Shown: positions 41,216 to 49,529, counted from the stretch's first letter. The stretch: 64,000 nucleotides of DNA from Candidatus Hydrogenedentota bacterium (GCA_019637335.1 JAHBVV010000028.1:1-64000), one strand, 5' to 3'. Notes: generated by a model not told the origin, from the sequence alone. Made by a program: numbers and translations.

Positions 41216-44116
41216 ATGTGGGCTTGGACTTCGGCGGTCGCCATGGCGGCCCTTTCGCTGGCGGCGGGCCCGCGCGAGATGCGCGAGCTGGAGAAGGGCA
41301 GCTTCTTTCTGCGCGCGGACACGCCAGTCATTCTGGCCGACGAACTGTACCCGGAGCGGGCGAGGCTGCTTGCGCCGCTGTCCCGCGCGGCCGGCGGGGA
41401 ACTCCAGGTTATGCGCGCCTCCGAGGTGAGCCGTACGCCCGACGGGATATACATCGGCACGGCGGCGCATCCGGGGGGGCTCGACAAGCGGCGCCTGCGC
41501 AAACACCTGTACGGCGTGGCGGAGCTCGGGGAGGAGGGGTACCGCCTGGAGGTGGTGAAAAACGGCGTGATGCTGGCGGGCGGCGGGGAGCGCGGCGTGT
41601 GGCACGGCCTGCACACGCTCGCGGAGCTTCTCGCAACGCGCGGGGCCGACCTGCCCTACCTGATCATTCGCGACTGGCCGGTCCAGGGCGTGCGCGGGGT
41701 TTACCTTAGCGCGATGCCCGCCGAGGCGCACCTCCGGGACTATGCCGCGCTCCGGTGCACGCACCTTTTCTTCGATAGCCCCGACTTCCACGACCTGACC
41801 GGCGTGCGGGCGGAGGCCTGGCGCCGGGTGTTCGAGGCGGCGCGCGAAAACTACCTCGAACCCGTGCCGGTTTTCTCGACCCTCCACGGGATGGAGGCCT
41901 TTCTCCGGGCAAATCCCCGTTTGATCGAGGGGCGGGGCGTCGAGGAGGCGATCACGCTTCGCGGGGTGGAGTGGGCGGCGCTGCGTTACCCCAATATCAT
42001 TGCCGAATCGCCCGAGGAGCTTGATGTATCGATCAGCGGCGTGCCGTGCGTTTACGGCAAGGACTACTGGATCGAGGCGCAGCCTATCGTCGCGCCGTTC
42101 CTTTCGAGCCGTCCGGCCTGGCGAATTCGCCGCGAGCTGGAAGGGGCCATTCCGAGCGGGGCCGAGGTTACCGTACGCTACAGCTTCGCCACCGAGGACT
42201 CCGGCACGCTGTGTTTCGCGGCCCCGGAGGCCCGGGAATGGCTTGCGGTCGCGCTGGAAAGGGTCGTCACCGTGTTGCGCCCGCGCGCCATCCACCTGGA
42301 CCACGGCCGGATTGGCCGCCTCAACGCCGATCCGCGGTCGCGGGCGCTGGGTCTGGAGGACGCCGCGTATTTCGCGTGGACCCTCGAAGAGATCGAAAAG
42401 GCGGCCCGCGCGGCGGACCCGGACATCGCGCTGATGATGTGGAGCGATTTGCTGACGCCGCATCAGGGCGCGGGCCAGTACGGTTTCGAGGGGCTTGCGG
42501 AGCGGATTCCCGCTTCCATCGCCCGCCTGGGCCGCGCGCGCGCGGCGACGCCCGGCGAAGCCGTTGATCGGTTCGAGCAATTACAGCCCGTGGCGACATC
42601 GCCCGCGATAACGCTTTTTGACGGGCCCGCCGCGTCCGCCGGGGCGTTCCAGCAAGCGCTTGTGGAAGCGGAGGCGGCCGCGGGGGGCGGATTCATCGCG
42701 CCCGCGCACGATCCGGAAGCGGCGGCGCCCCTGCTCGATATGGCTTGGGGCGGGCTGGGCAACGCCTCGATCTGGACGCGGCGCCTGAACCGCTATTTCG
42801 ACGCCTCGCTGGCCGAACCCGACTTCGCGGCGATACGGGGCGTGCTGACGCGCTATCTGAACCGCGCCACCCTGCGCGGGGACGACCCCCGGGCGTTGAA
42901 CCGGCAATTTGAAGATTACTGCGGCAGGCACCTCGACGTGCTCTATACCGATGAGGCGGGCTATCGGCGGGTGCGATCCATGTTCGCCCTGATGACCGAG
43001 TATCTTGCGCTGGAGGACCGCTTCACCGCCTCCGGCGAGGAGGGCCACTTGCGCCGGCTCCGGGGCATTGTTACTGGCTGGCAGGCGCTCGACCCGGACG
43101 CCGCCGGCGAGCGCTACACGCGGATCCTCGAAACCATGGACGCGCAGCAGCTGTTTGTGCCCGCGACAATCCTGTTTCAGGAAGACCTGTATTACTACCG
43201 CGAGGATCGCCCGCCCTACCCGCAGTTTGAGATTCCCGTGCGTCCCGAGTTTCGGGATGCGCAATCCGAGGCCGAGGCCACGATCCGCCTGTTGCCCGGT
43301 CAGGCGGCGGTGCGGCGGATTGGTTTTGAAAGCGTCCGCGTCGACGCGATGGCGCTGGAGGCGCGGCGGGCCGGGGGCGGTTTTGATGCGATGCAGACCT
43401 GGGCGGGTGTTGGCATCGCCGGCGTGCGCGCGCCGCTGATTGTCGCCGGGGGCGCGGGCGCCCCCGAATTGCGCCTGACGGCGCGGAGCGAGGGCCCGCC
43501 CGCCGTGCTGCGGGGGCTGCGCTTTCTTGGCGTGAAGGAGCCCGCCGTGCTGGAGGGCCGCTTCGCCGTACAGCCGCCCCCGATGCGCGCAGAGTTCACG
43601 GCGTCGGCCTGGGCGCCGGTCCCGGTGGCGGGGGGCTTCCTCCGGCGCGACGCCGAGGGCTTCGCGGCCGCGCCCACGCGCATCCGGGCGCTGATCGATC
43701 GGAGCGGGCTCTACATTGGCATCGAGGCGAGCGATCCGCGGCCGGATGCCATCGTGGCGGACTTCACGCAGCGCGACGCGCCGCTGTGGGAGCAGGAGAG
43801 CGTCGAGGTGTGGCTGCACCCCGAAGGCCGCCGCCCGATCCGGCTGGCCGTCAGCCCGCAGGGCGTGCAGTTCGATAGCGAGGCGGACGACGCCGGGTGG
43901 GATGGCGCGTGGGACGCGGTGACCCAGCGCACGGAGACGGGGTGGAATGCGCTCGTGCGCGTGCCGGCGGCGTGGCTGGGGCGGGTGTCGCGCGGGAGCC
44001 GGATCCCGTTTAATGTGGTGCGGAACCGGTATGGCGTGGAGCGGGAGGAAAGCGCCTGGGCGCATGCGTATGGCGCGGCGCCGGATGTGCAGTGGGGGGA
44101 GCTGCGGTTTCCGTAG
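41216..44116 (+). CDS. Large exported GH20-like glycosidase with CBM9-like C-terminus
   Basis: A 966-residue secreted protein with a short signal (MWAWTSAVAMAALSLAAGP). Residues 20-130 resemble the GH20b/alpha-glucuronidase N-domain (EEGYRLEVVKNGVMLAGGGE, RGVWHGLHTLAELLATRG). A barrel follows (VRGVYLSAMP, THLFFDSPDFHD, LRPRAIHLDHGRIGRLN, ALMMWSDLLTPHQGAG). The last 150 residues look like a CBM9-type carbohydrate-binding domain (LWEQESVEVWLHPEGRRPIR, TGWNALVRVPAAWLG). GGAGGAA precedes the ATG. The D-E pair of true hexosaminidases is not clear, so activity is inferred. Its last 69 coding bases recur at 45278-45346. Confidence 0.78.
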   Translation: MWAWTSAVAMAALSLAAGPREMRELEKGSFFLRADTPVILADELYPERARLLAPLSRAAGGELQVMRASEVSRTPDGIYIGTAAHPGGLDKRRLRKHLYGVAELGEEGYRLEVVKNGVMLAGGGERGVWHGLHTLAELLATRGADLPYLIIRDWPVQGVRGVYLSAMPAEAHLRDYAALRCTHLFFDSPDFHDLTGVRAEAWRRVFEAARENYLEPVPVFSTLHGMEAFLRANPRLIEGRGVEEAITLRGVEWAALRYPNIIAESPEELDVSISGVPCVYGKDYWIEAQPIVAPFLSSRPAWRIRRELEGAIPSGAEVTVRYSFATEDSGTLCFAAPEAREWLAVALERVVTVLRPRAIHLDHGRIGRLNADPRSRALGLEDAAYFAWTLEEIEKAARAADPDIALMMWSDLLTPHQGAGQYGFEGLAERIPASIARLGRARAATPGEAVDRFEQLQPVATSPAITLFDGPAASAGAFQQALVEAEAAAGGGFIAPAHDPEAAAPLLDMAWGGLGNASIWTRRLNRYFDASLAEPDFAAIRGVLTRYLNRATLRGDDPRALNRQFEDYCGRHLDVLYTDEAGYRRVRSMFALMTEYLALEDRFTASGEEGHLRRLRGIVTGWQALDPDAAGERYTRILETMDAQQLFVPATILFQEDLYYYREDRPPYPQFEIPVRPEFRDAQSEAEATIRLLPGQAAVRRIGFESVRVDAMALEARRAGGGFDAMQTWAGVGIAGVRAPLIVAGGAGAPELRLTARSEGPPAVLRGLRFLGVKEPAVLEGRFAVQPPPMRAEFTASAWAPVPVAGGFLRRDAEGFAAAPTRIRALIDRSGLYIGIEASDPRPDAIVADFTQRDAPLWEQESVEVWLHPEGRRPIRLAVSPQGVQFDSEADDAGWDGAWDAVTQRTETGWNALVRVPAAWLGRVSRGSRIPFNVVRNRYGVEREESAWAHAYGAAPDVQWGELRFP
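44047..44116. repeat. 3'-end duplication, native copy (GH20-like gene)
   Basis: The last 23 codons and stop of the glycosidase. The copy at 45277-45346 differs at four bases: three synonymous (GAT/GAC, GAG/GAA, CCG/CCA) and one Gln-to-Pro. Both end in TAG followed by five Gs. Confidence 0.95.
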
Positions 44117-44119
44117 GGG

Positions 44120-44366
44120 GTGGACAGAGTGGACAGAGTGGACAGAGTGGACAGAGTGGACAGAGTGGACAGAGTGGACCCGCCTTCGGCGGGCAGGCCC
44201 GTGGACGGAGTGGACGGAGTGGACAGAGTGGACAGAGTGGACAGAGTGGACGGAGTGGACGGAGTGGACGGAGTGGACGGAGTGGACAGAGTGGACAGAG
44301 TGGACGGAGTGGACGGGGTGGACGGGGTGGACCCGCCTTCGGCGGGCAGGCCCGTGGACGGGGTGG
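44120..44366. repeat. 9-bp GGACAGAGT tandem array with two embedded hairpins
   Basis: About twenty-three 9-bp units (GGACAGAGT, GGACGGAGT and GGACGGGGT) follow the stop codon. Two 28-base inserts, CCCGCCTTCGGCGGGCAGGC, then CCGTGGAC, interrupt at 44178 and 44331. Frames through the array stay open on both strands because 9 is divisible by 3. Bases 44367-44461 show no gene. Confidence 0.95.
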
Positions 44367-44461
44367 ATTCGCCGCGGCAAATGGACGGCGTGGGGCTGTC
44401 TACCGCGCGCGCATTGGCGCGGGGCGCTGGTACCCATTCCCGGGTTTGACCGCGCCGTGGA

Positions 44462-45049
44462 CTACGGTCCGCCCTGGGCTCGCCTGCGTTCCGTGCGCAC
44501 GCGGTACATCCGCTCGGTGATGCCGCCTTCATTCTCGAAGGCTCTGGCCTGGGAAGCCAGCTGTCGGTCCAGCAAGCTACAGGCGACGTTAATCAGCACA
44601 AGCGCGGCGTTGGCCGCAATCTCAGGATAGTTGGATCCACTGGTTTCGCGATCATGTGTTTCGCGCACCCACGCGGCGACATCGTCCGCGCTTGAGCAGC
44701 GACACGCCACGAGCGCCGCCCTGCGCGGATCGGCGTTCTCCCATCGCGCCAACTTTCGGTGACGGAGGAAATCCTCATAATCCTTGCGGAGTTCTTCCAG
44801 GCTCGCCCGAGCGATTCCAGTGAGCTTCATCTCGATTTTCCGGGAGGTCGCGGAGGCCTGGCTGCCTTCGACGATATTCTGGACCCCGCTTCGCGCCGCC
44901 TGGACCATCTGGTCGTGGGTGCGGCTGCGAATCGCGATATAGCGATCGCAGAATCGTACGGTTACGTCGTAGACGAGCCTGGAGATCTGGTACGTCTTGA
45001 GCCGTTTGTATCCACCGTGTTTTGGGAGGATGGATTCCGCATCGGGCAT
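44462..45049 (-). CDS. Four-helix-bundle (S23/IVP-like) protein
   Basis: A 195-residue helical protein. GGYKRLKTYQISRLVYDVTV, RFCDRYIAIRSRTHDQMVQA, ARSGVQNIVEGSQASATSRK and TGIARASLEELRKDYEDFLR match the four-helix-bundle suffix proteins whose relatives occur in intervening sequences of 23S rRNA. Function unknown. A strong AAGGAGG precedes the ATG at 45049. Its own promoter with a palindrome is intact (45074-45122). It lies between two 9-bp arrays and two copies of the neighbouring gene's 3' end, so it looks inserted, as an accessory cassette. Confidence 0.85.
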   Translation of the reverse strand: MPDAESILPKHGGYKRLKTYQISRLVYDVTVRFCDRYIAIRSRTHDQMVQAARSGVQNIVEGSQASATSRKIEMKLTGIARASLEELRKDYEDFLRHRKLARWENADPRRAALVACRCSSADDVAAWVRETHDRETSGSNYPEIAANAALVLINVACSLLDRQLASQARAFENEGGITERMYRVRTERRRAQGGP

Positions 45050-45073
45050 GTCGCGCCTCCTTTTGGTGATTGA

Positions 45074-45122
45074 GGTATGCTGAATTTAGTTTCAGTATAC
45101 CAGCAAGGTCGGATGGAGGCAA
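45074..45122 (-). promoter_or_regulatory. Promoter with overlapping operator palindrome for the four-helix-bundle gene
   Basis: On the minus strand -35 TTGCCT (45117-45122), a 17-base spacer and -10 TATACT (45094-45099). GGTATGCTGAA (45074-45084) and TTCAGTATACC (45091-45101) form an 11-bp inverted repeat (10 of 11 match) that covers the -10 box. A protein binding there would block transcription; autorepression by the gene product is one option. Confidence 0.65.
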
Positions 45123-45131
45123 GGTTTTTTT

Positions 45132-45276
45132 TGGACGGAGTGGACAGAGTGGACAGAGTGGACAGAGTGGACAGAGTGGACAGAGTGGACAGAGTGGACG
45201 GAGTGGACAGAGTGGACGGGGTGGACGGGGTGGACGGGGTGGACGGGGTGGACGGGGTGGACGGGGTGGACGGGGT
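45132..45276. repeat. 9-bp GGACAGAGT tandem array, second block
   Basis: About sixteen units, with GGACGGAGT/GGACAGAGT at the left and GGACGGGGT at the right, ending directly in the duplicated 3' end at 45277. The array-to-gene junction keeps the reading frame open. Confidence 0.95.
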
Positions 45277-45346
45277 GGAAAGCGCCTGGGCGCATGCGTA
45301 TGGCGCGGCGCCGGACGTGCCGTGGGGGGAACTGCGGTTTCCATAG
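45277..45346. repeat. 3'-end duplication, orphan copy (GH20-like gene)
   Basis: An orphan copy of the last 23 codons and TAG of the glycosidase, 65 of 69 bases identical from GAA to TAG. It is followed by a GC hairpin (45350-45374) that would have been the original gene's end. The rest of the gene is not adjacent. Confidence 0.93.
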
Positions 45347-45349
45347 GGG

Positions 45350-45374
45350 GGTGGGGCGCGTGTGGCGCCCCACC
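45350..45374. terminator. GC-rich hairpin between convergent ends
   Basis: GGTGGGGCGC, loop GTGTG, GCGCCCCACC form a perfect 10-bp stem. It lies after the duplicated TAG and before the ceramidase-like stop on the other strand, so it could end transcription both ways; no T-tract is present. Confidence 0.55.
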
Positions 45375-45385
45375 CAGGCCCGAAT

Positions 45386-46804
45386 CTACTGCTTCAGCTC
45401 CGCGAGGAGCTCCAGCACGGTCTGCTGGATGACGTTGGCGGCTTTTACTTCCAGGCGGCTCGATTTGGCGCGCCAGGTTTCGTAACCGCCGAGGGCGTGC
45501 TGGGCTTCGGTGGGCAGGTAGCCGTTGTAGCCGTTCGCCAGCTCGATCGTGAAGCTCTTGCCAAAGGGGGTTTGCTCCTTGATCGCCAGCCCGATCTCCA
45601 CGAACACCTCACAGGGGATTGCCGCGATGCCGAGATCGCCGATCTGGAGCGCCTGGAGGATGAGGTCGTCCGTGTCGGGGTAGTTCGCCAGGTCGATGGT
45701 GCAATTCGCGTAGATTTCGCGCAGGCCCCGGAGTTCGCGGCCTTCCGCCGCCGCGAGCAGCGCTTTTGCTTCCTCGACTTCCGCGCCGGTCGGCTTGCGG
45801 ATGCCGATGGTGACTTCGCGCTGGACAGCCGCGAGCGGGACCCAGTCCTGAAACGCGATTTCGCCGTACTGGCGGTAGACTTCCGCCGCGACCTTGTTCC
45901 CGACATACTCCATCTGCTCGCCCGGGCCCTTGCTGTCCGCGGGCTTGGTGAAGTCGATGTTATTGATATCGCCGCTCGTGCCATTCGACATGATGCCCAC
46001 GAACTCCGACAGGGCGCCGCCGGCTTTCAGCAGGTCGTGGATGCGGTTCGCGAAGACCGCGAAATAATCCGCCGAGACGCCGGGGACGCCGCCGACATAG
46101 TGCAGCGAGTAGTTGGCGAGCAGCGCGAGCGGGCGGCCCTCCAGCGTTTCCACGGCCAGGATGGCGACTTCCGGATCGATCGGGCCGGCCGGTTTGATCA
46201 GGTCCTCGCTGGCGCGCGACGGGTTCATCTTTACTTTATCGCTGGTGTTGCCGAAGGGGTTTTCCGGCATGGCGCCCTCCTTCAGGTGCCAGCGGCGATT
46301 GAACACCTCGTCCGGCACGGAGCCCGAGCCCCAGCCAATGCGGGCGGGAACGCGATTCTGCCACGCGCGGGTAATCCCGTCCGCGATGCGCTTCGTCACG
46401 AGGTCCGTGTAAGCCGGATCGGCATCGGACTGGAAGATGTGGGCGCAGGTGCCGGCGCTGTGCGTGTGCGTCGCGGCGACGAGCATGTGCTCCACCGGGA
46501 TCTGCGTAGCCGCGGATGCGCGCTCCTTCGCCGCGTCGACATAGGGGCGCTCGATCATGCAGACGTCCACCAGCGCGATGGCGAGCAGGTTCTCGCCGTC
46601 GTCCAGCACGAGCGAGCGCACGTAGGTCTCGTCGTGGACGCTCGCCGCCAGGCGATCGGCCATGCCGCCGGCGAGCGACGTGCCGTACCAGGGCGTAATG
46701 TCCGCCAGGGACGCGCCCGCCTTGAAGACGCGCGCCTCCTCCTGCGCGAACGCCGCGCCCGCCATTCCGAGGGAGAGGCCCAGGGCAATCAGTATTCGTT
46801 TCAT
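45386..46804 (-). CDS. Neutral/alkaline ceramidase-like protein 1 (exported)
   Basis: A 472-residue protein with a signal (MKRILIALGLSLGMAGAAFA). The N-domain of the neutral ceramidase family is seen in ADITPWYGTSLAGGM, LLAIALVDVCMIERP and MLVAATHTHSAGTCA, where the HTH pair contributes zinc ligands; NYSLHYVGGVPGVSADY and IMSNGTSGDINN follow. Proteins of this kind in planctomycete-like bacteria are abundant and their true substrates (amides or esters of lipids, or sugars) are unproven. It starts three bases after the related upstream gene, on the same strand; the pair is an operon. Confidence 0.85.
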   Translation of the reverse strand: MKRILIALGLSLGMAGAAFAQEEARVFKAGASLADITPWYGTSLAGGMADRLAASVHDETYVRSLVLDDGENLLAIALVDVCMIERPYVDAAKERASAATQIPVEHMLVAATHTHSAGTCAHIFQSDADPAYTDLVTKRIADGITRAWQNRVPARIGWGSGSVPDEVFNRRWHLKEGAMPENPFGNTSDKVKMNPSRASEDLIKPAGPIDPEVAILAVETLEGRPLALLANYSLHYVGGVPGVSADYFAVFANRIHDLLKAGGALSEFVGIMSNGTSGDINNIDFTKPADSKGPGEQMEYVGNKVAAEVYRQYGEIAFQDWVPLAAVQREVTIGIRKPTGAEVEEAKALLAAAEGRELRGLREIYANCTIDLANYPDTDDLILQALQIGDLGIAAIPCEVFVEIGLAIKEQTPFGKSFTIELANGYNGYLPTEAQHALGGYETWRAKSSRLEVKAANVIQQTVLELLAELKQ

Positions 46805-46807
46805 CGA

Positions 46808-48163
46808 TTATTCCGCCTTTGCCAGTTCGTGGATGGTGTTCATGATGTCGTCTTCGATTTCCGGCGCCCAGGGTCCGTGCACGGCGTAGTAGAGCATGGC
46901 GCCCTCGCCCTCGTAGCCGCCCTCGCGCAGCACGCGGAGCGACGGGATGTAGGCCGGGCAGTCGTTGGTGTAGGCCATGACGAACTGCTTCTCGCGCGGG
47001 TAGTGGTGCTTGATGAGCAGGCTGTAGTCCACGGTCACCTCGCCACTCAGCGCGGTGAGCTGCACGGCGTCGCCAAACTGCCAGAGCTGAATGGCGTACG
47101 GCAGCGACTCCGGGAGCTTGCCCTCTTCCCGATAGATCTGTTTGAGCTTGTGCGCGCGCCGCACGACATAGACATTATCGCTTTCGAGCTGCTTGTCGAT
47201 TTCCGCTTCCGGCGGCGCTTCGGTCAGCTTGAGGGGGATAACCTTGTACCGCGTCCGGAGCGGGCCGGTGACGGGCGTCATCGCGCCGTTCACAACGGTG
47301 GCGACGGCATTGCCCAGTTCCGCGCCGTATTGCTCGCACAATTCAAGCGTACGGCGCGGGATGGGGTTCTGGTCTCCGCCGCAACCCGCCGCGAAGAGGG
47401 CCGTTGCGCCCGGGAAGGCTTTTTCAATGTGGATTTGCGCGAAGCCCGCGTAGTCCCCGTTGAATTCCTGAACGCTCAGGGTCGTGTTGTGGCAGGCGTA
47501 GCCGAACAGGATCCCGCGAATGGCGCCGTCCGCGCCGCGCGCCACGAGCACCGGCACATCGTGGTCGACCGGGCCGATGGGATTCAGGTCGTTGGTGACG
47601 CCGCCGATCGTGTACTTCCGGCGGTTCTTCGCGAACCCGGCCTCGCCCACGCCCCACGAAAGCGAACCGGGCGCGAGATCCTTAAGGGATGCGTCGATCA
47701 CCTGGTAGAGCAGGTCGCTCAGGTGCTCGGTATACGCGATGGCGCGCTCCTGCTCCTCGCCTTGGAGGCCGTAGGTGACGTGGAGGCCGTTGTTCCGCAC
47801 GACCGGGCCGCAGTGCGTGTGGGACGCGTTGTAGAGCAGGTTGCCGCGCGGGATGCCGTGCGCCTCCTCAATTCGCTTTGAGACGGCGTCCGTGATGTCG
47901 AGGGAGAACCCGATGATATCCGCCGTGACGATGACGGCGCGGTTTCCCGCCTCATCCTCCACCGCCAGCGCCTTCGCCCACAGATCATGGAGCTTTCCCG
48001 TTCCGGGCTCCGTCCGCGCGGCGTAGCCCGCCATCCATACCGGGCTCTCCGGTGTAATAACCACCCGTCCAATACCAATTTTCATGGCGTGTGCCGTTCC
48101 CCAGGGCGCCAGCAGCGCGCCCGCCAGTGCAATCAGGGCGAGGCCCCCGATTCGTCGATTCAC
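46808..48163 (-). CDS. Neutral/alkaline ceramidase-like protein 2 (exported)
   Basis: A 451-residue protein. GTG start at 48163 with GGAGGAA six bases upstream, giving MNRRIGGLALIALAGALLAP as signal. KIGIGRVVITPESPVWMAGY, VIVTADIIGFSLDIT, NLLYNASHTHCGPVV, GYACHNTTLSVQEFNGDYAG and ALFAAGCGGDQNP are the family's zinc and catalytic regions (HTH and, in VGEA, others). The C-terminus ends ELAKAE and is linked to the next gene by a 3-base gap. The two are diverged paralogues. An amidase acting on ceramide-like or other amides is inferred only. Confidence 0.87.
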   Translation of the reverse strand: MNRRIGGLALIALAGALLAPWGTAHAMKIGIGRVVITPESPVWMAGYAARTEPGTGKLHDLWAKALAVEDEAGNRAVIVTADIIGFSLDITDAVSKRIEEAHGIPRGNLLYNASHTHCGPVVRNNGLHVTYGLQGEEQERAIAYTEHLSDLLYQVIDASLKDLAPGSLSWGVGEAGFAKNRRKYTIGGVTNDLNPIGPVDHDVPVLVARGADGAIRGILFGYACHNTTLSVQEFNGDYAGFAQIHIEKAFPGATALFAAGCGGDQNPIPRRTLELCEQYGAELGNAVATVVNGAMTPVTGPLRTRYKVIPLKLTEAPPEAEIDKQLESDNVYVVRRAHKLKQIYREEGKLPESLPYAIQLWQFGDAVQLTALSGEVTVDYSLLIKHHYPREKQFVMAYTNDCPAYIPSLRVLREGGYEGEGAMLYYAVHGPWAPEIEDDIMNTIHELAKAE

Positions 48164-48261
48164 GTACGATTCCTCCGTGGTTCGAGGCGGAACGCGCGGC
48201 GCGCGCCCGGTCCTCGGTAAACAAACCATGATGGTACAACAAGCGGCTTGGAAAGTCACCT

Positions 48262-48402
48262 TGGAGGCTTTAGGCTTTAGACTGGAGGCTTTAGGCTGGA
48301 GGGGATCAGGGACAACAGGGACAACAGGGACGGCAGGGACGGCAGGGACAACAGGGACGGCAGGGACGGCAGGGACGGCGGGGACGGCGGGGACGGCGGG
48401 GT
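48262..48402. repeat. Composite tandem-repeat region, second locus
   Basis: GGAGGCTTTAGGCTTTAGAC, GGAGGCTTTAGGCTGGAGGG and then about ten 9-10-bp GGGACAACA/GGGACGGCA units. The first block and its GGCTGGAGGG end agree with 26-57; the second block with 173-222. It occupies the 349-base gap before the fatty-acid hydroxylase-like gene. Its -10 candidate GCTACAAT lies at 48438-48445. Confidence 0.9.
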
Positions 48403-48512
48403 GGGTGCGTCTGTTGGGGGATACGGGGGCGCGCGGTGCTACAATGGGCGTACGTTTGCCTTTTGTCAGACAGAATGTCTGAGCCCCTGTGTTTTTTCGG
48501 AAGGAATGGCGC

Positions 48513-49364
48513 ATGTCGTGGGAAGTTCTGGTGCGTGCGGGCAGTTTTGCGGGGCTTTTGCTCCTGTTTGCCGCCTGGGAATGGATTACGCCGCGCCGCG
48601 GCCGGACGGCGCGCCGCGCGGTTCGCTGGGCGAGCAATCTCGGACTCATCGCCCTCGGCAGCATCGCGGTTCCGCTCGCCCTACCCGTAGCGAGCATGGC
48701 GATGGCCTACCTCGCGGCCGAGCGGGGGTGGGGGCTGTTCAACAATATCGGCTGGCCCTACGCAATCGCCTTCATTGCCAGCGTGCTTATCCTCGATTTC
48801 CTGATCTACCTCCAGCATGTGATGTTTCACGCGGTGCCTATCCTGTGGCGGCTTCACCGGGTCCACCACAGCGACGTCGACCTCGACGCCACCTCCGGCG
48901 TGCGCTTCCACGTCATCGAGATTCTACTTTCCATGGTGATCAAGCTTGCCGCCATCGTCACGCTCGGCCCGCCAGTGCTTGCGGTGCTCGCCTTTGAGGT
49001 TATTCTCAACGGAACCGCGCTCTTTAACCACGCCAACATCCGGCTTCCCGAACGTGTTGACGCCGTGCTTCGGTGGTTCATCGTTACGCCCGACATGCAC
49101 AGGGTGCATCATTCCATCATTCGCGAAGAGACCGACAGCAACTACGGCTTCAACCTCTCCATTTGGGACCGGATCTGCGGCACCTACCGCGCGCAGCCGG
49201 TAAAGGGCCACGAAGGCATGACCATCGGCATCAACGCCTTTCGCGACGAGCGGGACCAGCGGCTGGACCGCCTCCTACTTCAGCCCTTTCGTTATGCGCC
49301 GTCTCAACCGCACACGGGCCTCCCGAAAGACCCGGCGCCAGATCGGTCGGACAGACTGGACTGA
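48513..49364 (+). CDS. Fatty acid hydroxylase/sterol desaturase family protein
   Basis: A 283-residue membrane protein with about four hydrophobic helices (FAGLLLLFAAWEW, GSIAVPLALPVASM, AIAFIASVLILDFLIY, LAAIVTLGPPVLAVLA). Three or four His clusters of the non-heme di-iron superfamily: LQHVMFHAV, LHRVHHSDVD, LFNHANIRLP and MHRVHHSIIREETDSNYGFN. The catalyst would hydroxylate or desaturate a lipid or hopanoid-like substrate using O2. The ATG at 48513 has GGAAGGA seven bases upstream. Its exact substrate is unknown. No partner genes adjoin. Confidence 0.88.
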   Translation: MSWEVLVRAGSFAGLLLLFAAWEWITPRRGRTARRAVRWASNLGLIALGSIAVPLALPVASMAMAYLAAERGWGLFNNIGWPYAIAFIASVLILDFLIYLQHVMFHAVPILWRLHRVHHSDVDLDATSGVRFHVIEILLSMVIKLAAIVTLGPPVLAVLAFEVILNGTALFNHANIRLPERVDAVLRWFIVTPDMHRVHHSIIREETDSNYGFNLSIWDRICGTYRAQPVKGHEGMTIGINAFRDERDQRLDRLLLQPFRYAPSQPHTGLPKDPAPDRSDRLD

Positions 49365-49529
49365 TCAATGCGACGTTTTCGGCGCGGCCTTGACTGCACT
49401 GTCGCAATCTGCTTAAATCAAAGAATTCATGATTGCCTGGATGTTCTTGGGCAATGCGGAGCGCGGGATTCTTGGGCTGCCGGCCCGCCTCGGTTTATAC
49501 ACGCTGTACCAGCCCAGGGAGAGCGCCCT

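Noticed and set aside
45077-45346. Gene for a VDRVDG repeat protein ending in the copied glycosidase C-terminus
   Set aside because: The start overlaps the four-helix-bundle promoter and there is no SD; kept only as an observation on the array frame.
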